Positions 1 through 6,811 of a DNA stretch of 9,039 nt are shown piece after piece (positions within the stretch are counted from its first letter, which is position 1; the number at the start of each line of letters is the position of its first letter). This stretch comes from Planctomycetota bacterium (GTDB taxonomy: Bacteria; Planctomycetota; Planctomycetia; Pirellulales; Thermoguttaceae). Location of the stretch: NCBI GenBank assembly GCA_023397045.1, contig JAEWUR010000710.1, positions 1 to 9,039 on the forward strand, given 5' to 3'. The notes under the pieces were generated by a model. That model saw only the letters and a list, made by a program, of their open reading frames with translations. It did no database searches and was not told the DNA's origin. Position numbers and translations under genes: made by a program.

Positions 1-730
1 TGTCGGTCGACGCCGCTCGCGCCACCAACAGCCGGCTGCCGCGATGATCGGTCACGATGTCGCCCGTGCCGTGCATTACCAGCAGCGGCACGTCGAGCCG
101 ATTCGCCCCGTTCTGAATTCGCTTGGCCGCGCGAAGAATTTCGGCCCCCGTCCGGACGGGAAACCGCCCATGAAACACCAGCGGATCGTTCCGAAACGCC
201 TCGACCACGGCCGGATCGCGCGAAATGAACCGGCAGCCCATCCGCGTCAGTCGTAGCGTCGGCCACACCGCGCTCGCCAGCGCAGCCAACCGTCGCAGCA
301 CGGGAAAAACGCCCCCGGCCACCAACACGGCCGGCGCGCTGAGAATCATGCCCCGAACTTGTGGAGATCGCGTGATGCCGAACAACGCGACGATCGCGCC
401 GCCCATGCTGTGCCCGAAAATAAACACCGGTTTGTCGGGAAAACGTTCGCCGACTTTTCCCAAGAAAATCTGCACGTCGTCAACATAATCGTCGAACCGG
501 CGGACCATCACCCGATCGCCCTCCGACCGGCCGTGACCCCGCAAATCCAAAGCACACACGGCGTATCCTTGCCGGGTCAGGTCTTCGGCCAATCGGGCGT
601 ATCGCCCCCCGTGCTCGTTGATGCCATGCACGACCGCCACGACGGCCACCGGCTCTGAATCCGGCAACCAACGTTGGCAGTACAGCGTCAAACCGTCATG
701 CCCGCCAAAACGATCTTCTTCGTAAAGCAT
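1..730 (-). CDS. Alpha/beta hydrolase, monoacylglycerol lipase / lysophospholipase type (3' end outside window)
   Basis: The first 243 residues of a serine hydrolase are present; the C-terminus lies beyond the left edge. The order of motifs is that of the S33 / monoacylglycerol lipase group: HGINEHGGRY at residues 35-44 (oxyanion region), DLRGHGRS at 62-69, the nucleophile elbow GHSMGG at 106-111 with Ser108, and HGTGD at 220-224 with Asp224 as the probable catalytic acid. The catalytic His would fall in the missing part. There is no signal peptide, so it is probably cytoplasmic and acts on acylglycerols or lysophospholipids; the substrate cannot be read from the sequence. The ATG at 730 is preceded by GAGG at a short, acceptable distance, and the protein begins directly with the family's N-terminal strand. 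It is transcribed away from the repeat-bearing gap at 731-917 and is not obviously in an operon with the DUF2569 gene. Confidence 0.92.
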   Translation of the reverse strand, partial: MLYEEDRFGGHDGLTLYCQRWLPDSEPVAVVAVVHGINEHGGRYARLAEDLTRQGYAVCALDLRGHGRSEGDRVMVRRFDDYVDDVQIFLGKVGERFPDKPVFIFGHSMGGAIVALFGITRSPQVRGMILSAPAVLVAGGVFPVLRRLAALASAVWPTLRLTRMGCRFISRDPAVVEAFRNDPLVFHGRFPVRTGAEILRAAKRIQNGANRLDVPLLVMHGTGDIVTDHRGSRLLVARAASTD

Positions 731-747
731 CGTTCCTCGTTATAGGT

Positions 748-759
748 GTAGGGTCCGCC
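748..759 (+). repeat. GTAGGGTCCGCC repeat, degenerate copy
   Basis: These 12 bases occur again exactly at 7967-7978. There they form the left side of a small hairpin, but here the matching right arm is absent. It is probably the remnant of a second dispersed palindromic repeat family. It lies 17 bp upstream of the hydrolase start codon, in the presumed leader. Confidence 0.5.
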
Positions 760-792
760 TCGTCGTTACCAATGGAGGATCGGTGCGTCAGA

Positions 793-847
793 ATCGTAAC
801 CCGAAGCGTAAGCGAGGGACAGCCTCGCTTACGCTTCGGGTTACGAT
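793..847. repeat. Perfect 25-bp inverted repeat (dispersed planctomycete-type hairpin)
   Basis: Arms at 793-817 and 823-847 are exact reverse complements, with a 5-nt loop (GACAG). Each arm contains the core AACCCGAAGCGTAAGCGAGG. Translated, the arm gives RNPKRKRG, which I recall from spurious ORFs in planctomycete genomes, so this is probably one copy of a dispersed repeat family. It sits between the DUF2569 stop (918) and the hydrolase start (730), where it could act as a transcript-end or leader structure; no U-tract follows on either strand. Confidence 0.85.
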
Positions 848-917
848 ATTCCGTCGATTCGTAGACTTGAATTGGACAGAACACTAGGTTGCGGCCCGAC
901 CTTTCCCGAACAGAGAG

Positions 918-1457
918 CTAATTCACGAACGTCGCCTTCACCCGCTTCGAAACCAAAAAATACGGAACCCAGATCAACGTAACGACAACGGATCGCACCA
1001 CTTGCCCAAAGGAAGATGGATCATTCAGGGCCACGATCAGCGGAATCTGCCGCGAGAGAATCAGATCGACCACGACGGCCAGCAGCACGGTGAGATACCA
1101 ACAGACCATCAGCCGCGGCGTCACACGCGAACGTTTCACGAAGTACCATAACGCGATCAATCCCAACCCAACGACCGTCAGATTGCCAATAATCTCGAAA
1201 ACGATCAAGGGCGCCCACAACGGATGATACAGTTCGCTCGTCGGCGACATCAAGGCAAGCCAAGTGCCGTCGGCGAAGATGGGAAGAATGTTCGCGTACA
1301 CGTCGCGAGCCACGAAAAAGGGGCTCACGATAAGCCCCAACAACGGCAACACGAGCCAGCCGCCGATGGAAACTTGCTCAACCCGCGTTCCGGCGTATTC
1401 TCCGCCAACGTCCTCTTGAACCGCCTCCGCTTCGACCGCAACCGATCCGTCGCTCAT
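918..1457 (-). CDS. DUF2569 family four-helix membrane protein
   Basis: 179 residues. A hydrophilic acidic N-terminus (about 1-29) is followed by IGGWLVLPLLGLIVSPF at 31-47, the opening signature of DUF2569 proteins. Further hydrophobic segments lie at about 81-107, 116-135 and 153-170. The C-terminus IWVPYFLVSKRVKATF (162-177) matches the conserved DUF2569 ending, and the total of four helices and the length suit the family, which has no known function. The frame stays open far upstream through the antisense of the neighbouring gene, so the start must be chosen: ATG 1457 puts about 30 residues before the first helix, with only a weak GAGACG upstream. The next gene upstream is divergent, so this appears to be a single-gene transcript. 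It is an inner-membrane protein; its role is unknown. Confidence 0.85.
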   Translation of the reverse strand: MSDGSVAVEAEAVQEDVGGEYAGTRVEQVSIGGWLVLPLLGLIVSPFFVARDVYANILPIFADGTWLALMSPTSELYHPLWAPLIVFEIIGNLTVVGLGLIALWYFVKRSRVTPRLMVCWYLTVLLAVVVDLILSRQIPLIVALNDPSSFGQVVRSVVVTLIWVPYFLVSKRVKATFVN

Positions 1458-1793
1458 GATTCGTCTCGCAATAAGGCCATCTTTCGCACCGGAAAAGACT
1501 CGCCGGACCCAACGTCGGCGAGCATCAGGCCTGATCTTCACCGTCCCCCCCAGAAATGTCAATCCCCCCGCTAACCGCGGCTTCTTCCACGACCGATCGT
1601 GACGAAAGCCTGCTGGATATCCGGGTCGTTCGGGCAGGGTAAGATATGCCGGCCGCGAATTGTTTCGCCAGATTGCCCAAGCGGATGCACCCGGCGATTG
1701 ATTGCAGACGGAATAAGCCGCATTCGATGAAGGAATAGGACAACACGTCCATCCGATACGCGCGTTACCCGCCTCACAACTTGCCGGATTCCG
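1458..1793. other. Divergent intergenic region (336 bp)
   Basis: Between the divergent DUF2569 and TolC-like genes I find no convincing coding sequence. A 75-codon minus-strand frame here (stop at 1525) has no ribosome binding site and no recognisable features. The region holds the candidate minus-strand promoter and palindrome described separately. For the plus-strand gene I see no promoter pair near consensus. Confidence 0.6.
1534..1562 (-). promoter_or_regulatory. Candidate promoter for the DUF2569 gene
   Basis: On the minus strand a consensus TTGACA (complement of 1557-1562) is followed after 17 bp by GAAGAT (complement of 1534-1539). The -35 is perfect but the -10 is weak (3 of 6). The implied leader is about 70 nt. 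It contains a 7-bp stem (1499-1505 with 1516-1522). A 12-bp palindrome, ATCAGGCCTGAT at 1524-1535, overlaps the expected start of transcription. Confidence 0.3.
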
Positions 1794-3050
1794 ATGCAAC
1801 GAATCACCTTCGCCCTGTTTTCTCTCGCCATCGTCGCGATGGTGGGTTGCGCCCAGCAGCAGTACGCCCACCACGGCGGAAGCACGGCCGGCACTCCCAT
1901 CGCGCCGCTGCCAACCTCGGTGCAGTCCGAGCCTAACACCCTGCACGCCGACCTGTCGAACCTGCCCAACTACCAAACCGTCGACCAGGCGTTGAACCAG
2001 CCGACCGTTCCGGTGCAATACGGCGTGCTGCCATCGTGCGACGCCCAATGCCTCGCGGCCGCCAATGCCCCGCTCGCGAAACTCTACGACGCCGAACGAT
2101 GCGCCGTCCTGGCCAATGCCGACTGCCGCACTCAATCGGCAGCCTGCGTCCTCAGCCGACTCATGGCCTATCGCGCCGTCGACGAACGAAACAAGGCGGC
2201 CGCCTCCGCCCTCGAATTGTTTTACGCCCTGGCCGAGGCCGAAGCCAATCACGACATCCTCAATCGCGGCGTCGACGAAGTCGATCGCGCCTCGGCCAAC
2301 CTCGAGGAGCTCAAGAAAAGCGGCCTGAAAGTCCCCGTCGACGCCTCCGCGCTCCAACGCCAAAAACTCGACTGGCTCGACCGTCGAATCCAACTCGACG
2401 CCGCCACGGCCAAACTGCGCCCGCAATTGCAGCAGATCTGCGGCATCGAGGACGATCCGACGACGCCCATCTGGCCCCAGGCCGACATGACCGTCACCGT
2501 TATGCCCATCGATCTGCCGAGCGCCATCGCCCAGGGACTGGCCAATCGAGCCGACCTCGGCGCGCTCCGAATGCTTCACCACTCGCTCAACCTCGAAACC
2601 TTGCCCGCCGCACGGGTGGGAATCCAATCGATCAGCCCCGGCCTCGGCGCCTCGATCGCGGCCCGACGGATGCTCGGCAACCGATCCGCCGGCGATGACG
2701 AGGCCGAACTTGGAACGCGGCAATCGCAAATCTGCCAGGCATGGTCCGAACTGGAACGAAACGTCCGCCGCGAAATCACCGAGGCCGTGCAAAACGTCGA
2801 AGCCCGGCTCCGCGAGATCGCCGTCGCCAAAGAGCGGTGCGATATCTGGCGACAGCGCATCGAGGACCTGAAGGAACGCCGCAAGACCGGCGGCGTAACC
2901 GCCTTCGACCTGAACGCGGCCCAACTCGAATACATCCGCGCCGAAAGCGACGCGATCCATCGCATCATCGCCTGGAAGACCGCCCAGGCCAACCTCAAAA
3001 AGGTCCAGGGACTGTTGGCCGCCGAATGCGGGTATGGCCCGCCCAACTGA
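1794..3050 (+). CDS. TolC-like (outer membrane efflux protein family) lipoprotein, short form
   Basis: 418 residues. The N-terminus is a lipoprotein signal, with a hydrophobic stretch at 5-17 and lipobox V17-G18-C19, so it should be lipid-anchored in the periplasm or outer membrane. A low-complexity linker (20-80) leads to a Cys-rich patch (C82, C86, C103, C111, C118). Residues about 120-215 are Ala/Leu/Glu-rich helix with LFYALAEAEA at 142-151. A linker with LPSAIAQGLANRADLGALR at 241-259 resembles the start of a TolC repeat. A second helical block at about 310-410 ends in TGGVTAFDLNAAQLEYIRAE, close to the 'G..s.ldll.Aq..l' motif of TolC proteins. The segment joining the halves (about 270-310) looks too short for the usual membrane beta-strands. 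No MFP or RND partner is nearby. A weak GGA lies just before ATG 1794. Family membership is a motif-level judgement. Confidence 0.78.
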   Translation: MQRITFALFSLAIVAMVGCAQQQYAHHGGSTAGTPIAPLPTSVQSEPNTLHADLSNLPNYQTVDQALNQPTVPVQYGVLPSCDAQCLAAANAPLAKLYDAERCAVLANADCRTQSAACVLSRLMAYRAVDERNKAAASALELFYALAEAEANHDILNRGVDEVDRASANLEELKKSGLKVPVDASALQRQKLDWLDRRIQLDAATAKLRPQLQQICGIEDDPTTPIWPQADMTVTVMPIDLPSAIAQGLANRADLGALRMLHHSLNLETLPAARVGIQSISPGLGASIAARRMLGNRSAGDDEAELGTRQSQICQAWSELERNVRREITEAVQNVEARLREIAVAKERCDIWRQRIEDLKERRKTGGVTAFDLNAAQLEYIRAESDAIHRIIAWKTAQANLKKVQGLLAAECGYGPPN

Positions 3051-3074
3051 CGAAACGCCGATTATCGCGAGATT

Positions 3075-3097
3075 TCGGCCTTTTCGCCGATTTTTTT
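3075..3097 (+). terminator. Weak intrinsic terminator-like hairpin after the TolC-like gene
   Basis: TCGGC (3075-3079) pairs with GCCGA (3086-3090) across a 6-nt loop, and seven T residues follow (3091-3097), 24 nt past the stop. The stem is only 5 bp, so termination would be weak. The T7 tract also forms an inverted repeat with A7 at 3102-3108. Confidence 0.4.
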
Positions 3098-3114
3098 CGG
3101 GAAAAAAACGCCGT

Positions 3115-3150
3115 TTGCCTCAAACGCCAATCCTGTTGTACAATACAGGA
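3115..3150 (+). promoter_or_regulatory. Candidate sigma-70-type promoter with overlapping dyad
   Basis: TTGCCT (3115-3120, 4 of 6 consensus) is separated by 18 bp from TACAAT (3139-3144, 5 of 6). The -10 is enclosed by an exact dyad, TCCTGT (3131-3136) with ACAGGA (3145-3150), an arrangement typical of an operator where a dimeric regulator blocks polymerase. It lies about 55 bp upstream of the 162-residue membrane protein gene and after a terminator-like hairpin, so that gene probably has its own transcript. No regulator gene is adjacent. Confidence 0.45.
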
Positions 3151-3201
3151 TATTGAACGTGGGCCTGGGCAAAACGGCTCCTAATCGGTGGGTGATTTCG
3201 C

Positions 3202-3690
3202 ATGTCCTACTTGTGGTTGGTTCCAATTATCGCGATTATTCCGCTGGTCGCGGTCTGGTTTCTGCGCCCCTCGCGAAAGACGGCATCCGTCGTGCGGCTG
3301 GTGCAGGCGAAGCGTCGCTTCCACATTCAACGCGAATGGCTTGAGGCCAAGTTCATCCAACTGGCCGAATCGCACGCCAACCCCGATGCGCCTCGGTGGG
3401 CGGACTGCACGTTTGCCGACGACGTTTCCTATGTGCGCAGCCGGACAACCGGCGAGTTGTCGGCGCTGGTGGCCGTCACGATCACCGCCGAGAATCCCGA
3501 TCGCTCGTTTCCCAACTCGGGCGACGCCGTCGGAAACCTTCAAGCCGGCACGGCCGTCTTTCGATTCGACCGGGACCATTGGGAAACCGACGGCCGGACG
3601 ATCCTGAATCTTAGCCCGAACGAGGCGGCCCTCCACTACGGGAACGACTACGAGATTGTCGGCGAAGAATTGTCGCACCATCCGGTGTGA
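3202..3690 (+). CDS. Conserved-looking single-pass membrane protein, function unknown
   Basis: 162 residues that I do not recognise. A single transmembrane helix at about 3-21 (LWLVPIIAIIPLVAVWFL) is followed by basic residues (RPSRK), which suggests an N-out signal anchor with a cytoplasmic tail or an uncleaved signal. The remainder is soluble and looks alpha+beta: a helical part (about 29-58, VRLVQAKRRFHIQREWLEAK) then a region with alternating hydrophobics (about 68-155), including LSALVAVTITAENPD and GTAVFRFDRDHWE. The start is firm because an in-frame stop (TGA at 3193-3195) lies two codons upstream of ATG 3202; GGTGGGTG just before it is a poor ribosome site. Its stop is only 11 bp from the stop of the convergent acpS gene. 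Codon use resembles that of neighbouring genes, so it is likely a real, resident gene. Confidence 0.75.
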   Translation: MSYLWLVPIIAIIPLVAVWFLRPSRKTASVVRLVQAKRRFHIQREWLEAKFIQLAESHANPDAPRWADCTFADDVSYVRSRTTGELSALVAVTITAENPDRSFPNSGDAVGNLQAGTAVFRFDRDHWETDGRTILNLSPNEAALHYGNDYEIVGEELSHHPV

Positions 3691-3701
3691 CGCCAGCCGC
3701 G

Positions 3702-4115
3702 CTACTCGGGGTCTTCCGGCGGTTTTCGGCCCAAAGCGATGGCCATGGCGGTCGCATGGCTTCGGCAATGCGAGATGCTCACCTGAATCTCGGTGATTCC
3801 CAGTTGCTCGACGACGTCTTTAACGCCGCCGCGCACGGCAACCGTCGGTCTTCCGCCGGGTTCGTTTCGAATTTCCATGTCGCGCCACGAGATGCCTCGT
3901 CGCCAGCCCGTGCCTAACGCTTTCAAGATCGCTTCTTTCGCTGCCCAGCGGCCGGTGAAATGTTGCGTGGCCTGCTTGCGACTCTGGCAATACTGGATCT
4001 CGTCGGGCGTGTACACCCGTCCGAGAAACAACTCGCCGTGACGCTCGATCATGCGCGCGATTCGCAGGCATTCGGTGATATCGGTTCCAATGCCAAAAAC
4101 GGTCGACGTCGACAT
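3702..4115 (-). CDS. acpS: Holo-[acyl-carrier-protein] synthase
   Basis: 137 residues, slightly longer than typical AcpS (about 120-130). The enzyme transfers 4'-phosphopantetheine from coenzyme A to the conserved Ser of acyl carrier protein, enabling fatty acid synthesis in the cytoplasm. The family signatures are complete: GIGTDITE at 8-15 with Mg-binding Asp12, a YTPDE element at 35-39, and RWAAKEAILKALGTG at 56-70 with Glu61 and Lys65. The family's DMEI-type strand follows at 79-82 and the C-terminal VSISH at 112-116. Its ATG directly abuts the TGA of the upstream membrane protein gene (no bases between). Its strong ribosome site, AAGGAGGAG, lies inside the last codons of that gene, so translation is probably coupled. 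It is the last gene of a minus-strand array and converges on the 162-residue gene. Confidence 0.96.
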   Translation of the reverse strand: MSTSTVFGIGTDITECLRIARMIERHGELFLGRVYTPDEIQYCQSRKQATQHFTGRWAAKEAILKALGTGWRRGISWRDMEIRNEPGGRPTVAVRGGVKDVVEQLGITEIQVSISHCRSHATAMAIALGRKPPEDPE

Positions 4116-4958
4116 TCAATTCTCCTCCTTCTGCAAGCCATCCAGGACGGCGAGAACGCGGTTCCGCTGCGATGCGTCAAGCCACGCCTGCGCCCAATCG
4201 ATCGATCCGAGATGTCCTTCCCACGATAGTTCGCACCGCGTCGGGCCGCATCCGCCCTGGCACGCCGACAGCCGGCAATGCGAGGGGCGCGGGCGGCCTT
4301 GCGGCTCGACGCCGATCAGCGAGGCCAACTGCAAAGAAGTGCTCCAATCGGTTTTCATGCCGCGAACCGTTCGATACCACGAGTGGCAGCGATTGCAATA
4401 CGGAGCGCGCACAGCCGGCAACGCGATCACCAATGCGGCCGCAACAAGCAACAGCGCATCGACGATCCAAGTGAGCCAGGCCATGTTGCCTTGCGCGACG
4501 ATGCCGTCGGGCAGCGGGCGGCCACGTTGCGCCTGGGCGTCAAGGTATTTGCCGAACGTTGGCCGCACTTGCGCAAGAAAGGGAGAAAGGTCGGAATCGC
4601 CGCCCGAACCATGCGACGAGGCCGGCCGAGCCCAATAATAGTCGTTCCAATAGGCAAAAACATGCTGGCCCGCAGCCGCGACGACGGCGGCGATCGTAAT
4701 CATCAACACGATCGTGGCCCGATGTCCCATCTGCGTGAAACGCACGAGTCCGACGACGGTCAATCCAACGAAAACGCCGACCAGCATCGGAAACACGAGA
4801 AACGGGGCCGAATAGAACTGCACGACGAGCGCGATCCAGGCCCAGACCAGCCCAATCAAGGGCGCCATGCACACGGCGATCGACAGACCGGTCCAAGAAA
4901 AACCGCCCCGAAGCTCGGAAGGCGTCTGGGTCGAAGGCTGTTCGGTCGGATCGTCCAT
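4116..4958 (-). CDS. Four-helix membrane protein with Cys-rich C-terminal domain, function unknown
   Basis: 280 residues that I cannot assign to a named family. The first 20 residues are polar. Hydrophobic helices follow at about 24-46, 52-72, 81-104 and 160-181. Helices 3 and 4 are separated by a soluble loop (105-159) containing a Gly/Ser-rich run. Immediately after the last helix comes a CNRC pair (188-191), and then C228, C233, C237 and C242. The set of six Cys is compatible with a zinc-ribbon-like or other metal site; this is inference. ATG 4958 is the only plausible ATG before the first helix and has GAGG only two bases upstream, a tight spacing. The frame is open further upstream, into the GMC gene, but that part does not resemble a protein. 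It sits 83 bp after the GMC gene and is coupled to acpS, so it probably belongs to the same transcript. Confidence 0.8.
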   Translation of the reverse strand: MDDPTEQPSTQTPSELRGGFSWTGLSIAVCMAPLIGLVWAWIALVVQFYSAPFLVFPMLVGVFVGLTVVGLVRFTQMGHRATIVLMITIAAVVAAAGQHVFAYWNDYYWARPASSHGSGGDSDLSPFLAQVRPTFGKYLDAQAQRGRPLPDGIVAQGNMAWLTWIVDALLLVAAALVIALPAVRAPYCNRCHSWYRTVRGMKTDWSTSLQLASLIGVEPQGRPRPSHCRLSACQGGCGPTRCELSWEGHLGSIDWAQAWLDASQRNRVLAVLDGLQKEEN

Positions 4959-5041
4959 TTCCTCATGGTAAAAGACCGGAAAGCGGCAGGGAAGCCCCCC
5001 CGATGTTGCGCCCTGGAGCGGCCATCGCAAACCGACGCGAC

Positions 5042-6733
5042 TTACCGGCAGCAAGAGTCCGGAATCGGCCCATTTGCCGTTGGAATCGCCACGATGGGCA
5101 GCACAACCGACGGATTGGCCGCACCGTCGCGAGGCTTCTCCGGAATCCGGCTCATGGCGTATTCGGCCAGCGCGGCGATGGTCAAGCTGGGATTCACGCC
5201 GGGGTTCGCCGGCACGATCGATCCGTCCACGACGTACATGCCTGGGTAGTTGTGAACCTGGAAATCGACGGCGACCACCCCGGCCTCGGCATCGGTTCCG
5301 ATGGGGCAACCGCCCAGGATGTGCGGCGTCGTGGGGATGTTTAACAGGCTTTCGGTCACCGAGCCCAATGGAATCCCGTTGGTCTGTCGTGCATAGTCAT
5401 GAGCAATCTGATGCGCGAGGTCGATTTTGGCGGGAACGGGCCGTTCGGCGTCGTGCTCGACGACCAATCCGCGACCAAACATGCCAAAGCGTCGGCCGAA
5501 ACGCAACCGCATGCAATTATCTTTCGCTTGCATGAACAGCAAGATGGTCGTCCGTTGCGCAAACGGCGGAATGATCCGCCCGTGCATGGCGTCGATCGGG
5601 TGGCGCACGATTGCCCAGGCAAGTCGGCCCATGCGGCTAATGAAGTTGCGACCGCCTTCGATCAACGGCGTTGTGTTGAGGAATAACATGAGCGACGAGC
5701 CGGCGGGATGCCTTACCGGTTCGACCATCGTGAGCGGATCGGCCTGGAAAATGGAACTGATGGCGACGCCTTGTGAGCCGTCCGCTTGTCGATCGCGTTC
5801 GACAACGCCAAGCATCGACTCGCTGTTGGTGCGCACGACGTCGCCCAAACGCGCCGACAATCGCGGTAGCGTGTGGGTGACGTCGCGGCAGCGGAACAGC
5901 AGTTCGAGAGAGCCGAGAGTTCCGGCAGCCAACACAATGCTCCGCGTTCGCACACGTTGCGTCCTTCGTCGCCACGCGGTCGACGAACGGTATTCAATTT
6001 CATAGCGAGCGTTGCCGGCAGACGCATCGGTGATGGGGACAATGTTCTCGACCTGGGCTTCCGAGCGAATTTCGACGCCCCGTTTCTCGGCGAAATACAG
6101 GTAGTTCTTGACCAGGGTGTTTTTCGCGTTGTTGGGACAGCCCGTCATACACCGGCTGTCGTGTTGGCAGCCCGCCCGATCGGGACCTTGGCCGCCGAAA
6201 TACGGGTCGGGCACGGTTTCGCCTTCCTCGCCGAAAAAGACTCCGACCTCGGTGGGGCGAAATGTCGAGCCGCGGCCCATCGCGTCGGCAATGTCCTGCA
6301 ACGCCGCATCGGCCTGCCAGAGTTTTGGATTGCACGCAACGCCCAACATCCGCTTCGCCTGATCGTAGTGACGACGCAGGACCGTCTTCCACGGCACGTG
6401 CTCGTTCCAGGCGGGCACTGCGAACGACTCGTCGGTGGGCTCCATCAGGACGTTGGCGTAACCCAAGCTGCCGCCGCCGACGCCGCTGCCTCGGAACACC
6501 AGGACGCCGTTGAGCCACGTCATTTCCGTGATTCCGAAACAACGAAACATGGGAAGCCACAGGAACTTCCAGATGTTCCAGTTCGATCGCGGGAAGTCCT
6601 GGTCGCGCCACCGCTTGCCGCGTTCCAGCACGAGGACGCGGTAGCCTTTTTCCGCCAATCGCATGGCCGAAACGCTTCCGCCGAAGCCCGAGCCGATCAC
6701 GACATAATCGTAACAATCCGTAGGATCCGACAT
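5042..6733 (-). CDS. GMC-type FAD oxidoreductase, cholesterol-oxidase-like
   Basis: 563 residues. FAD binding is shown by the dinucleotide motif GSGFGG at 14-19, with Glu37 ending the second strand (VLVLERG), and by GSGVGGGSLGYANV at 82-95. C189, C195 and C199 lie in a motif ending GCPNNAKNTL, as in the cholesterol oxidase / COG2303 branch. The C-terminus carries HILGGCPIG with His471 and, after VVDGSIVP, GVNPSLTI with Asn514, the His/Asn pair that acts on the alcohol substrate in GMC enzymes. It probably oxidises a sterol-like or other hydrophobic secondary alcohol; whether oxygen or another acceptor is used cannot be read. No signal or Tat motif is present. ATG 6733 was chosen because the family motif follows at once; AGGGG lies about 12 nt upstream. 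In-frame ATGs at 6784 and 6805 would add 17 or 24 residues without a ribosome site. It lies 78 bp after the peroxidase gene. Confidence 0.92.
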   Translation of the reverse strand: MSDPTDCYDYVVIGSGFGGSVSAMRLAEKGYRVLVLERGKRWRDQDFPRSNWNIWKFLWLPMFRCFGITEMTWLNGVLVFRGSGVGGGSLGYANVLMEPTDESFAVPAWNEHVPWKTVLRRHYDQAKRMLGVACNPKLWQADAALQDIADAMGRGSTFRPTEVGVFFGEEGETVPDPYFGGQGPDRAGCQHDSRCMTGCPNNAKNTLVKNYLYFAEKRGVEIRSEAQVENIVPITDASAGNARYEIEYRSSTAWRRRTQRVRTRSIVLAAGTLGSLELLFRCRDVTHTLPRLSARLGDVVRTNSESMLGVVERDRQADGSQGVAISSIFQADPLTMVEPVRHPAGSSLMLFLNTTPLIEGGRNFISRMGRLAWAIVRHPIDAMHGRIIPPFAQRTTILLFMQAKDNCMRLRFGRRFGMFGRGLVVEHDAERPVPAKIDLAHQIAHDYARQTNGIPLGSVTESLLNIPTTPHILGGCPIGTDAEAGVVAVDFQVHNYPGMYVVDGSIVPANPGVNPSLTIAALAEYAMSRIPEKPRDGAANPSVVLPIVAIPTANGPIPDSCCR

Positions 6734-6811
6734 CGCCGACCATATCCCCTTGAGCCGATTGTGCCCAGAGAAAATATAGGTCATTGAAGCCGCGACGAAT
6801 ATCAAAACGAA

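Noticed and set aside
696..884. 62-codon minus-strand frame reading through the hairpin (RNPKRKRG...)
   Set aside because: The translation comes from the inverted repeat itself and then overlaps the hydrolase in another frame; a known kind of spurious ORF.
1525..1752. 75-codon minus-strand frame in the divergent gap
   Set aside because: No ribosome site, no hydrophobic or domain pattern, and it overlaps the candidate DUF2569 promoter.
918..2960. 680-codon open frame on the minus strand
   Set aside because: Only the last 179 codons (DUF2569) look like protein. The rest is the antisense of the TolC-like gene and its upstream gap, kept open by GC-rich codon bias, with low-complexity Gly/Val/Asp content.
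3091..3108. T7-CGGG-A7 inverted repeat as a bidirectional terminator
   Set aside because: An all A/T stem without a GC-rich part is unstable; kept only as part of the weak terminator note.
4278..5249. 323-codon open frame on the plus strand
   Set aside because: Antisense of the Cys-rich membrane protein and the end of the GMC gene; Arg/Gln/His-rich, no domain, no ribosome site.
5873..6787. 304-codon open frame on the plus strand
   Set aside because: Antisense of the GMC oxidoreductase, whose frame carries clear FAD motifs.
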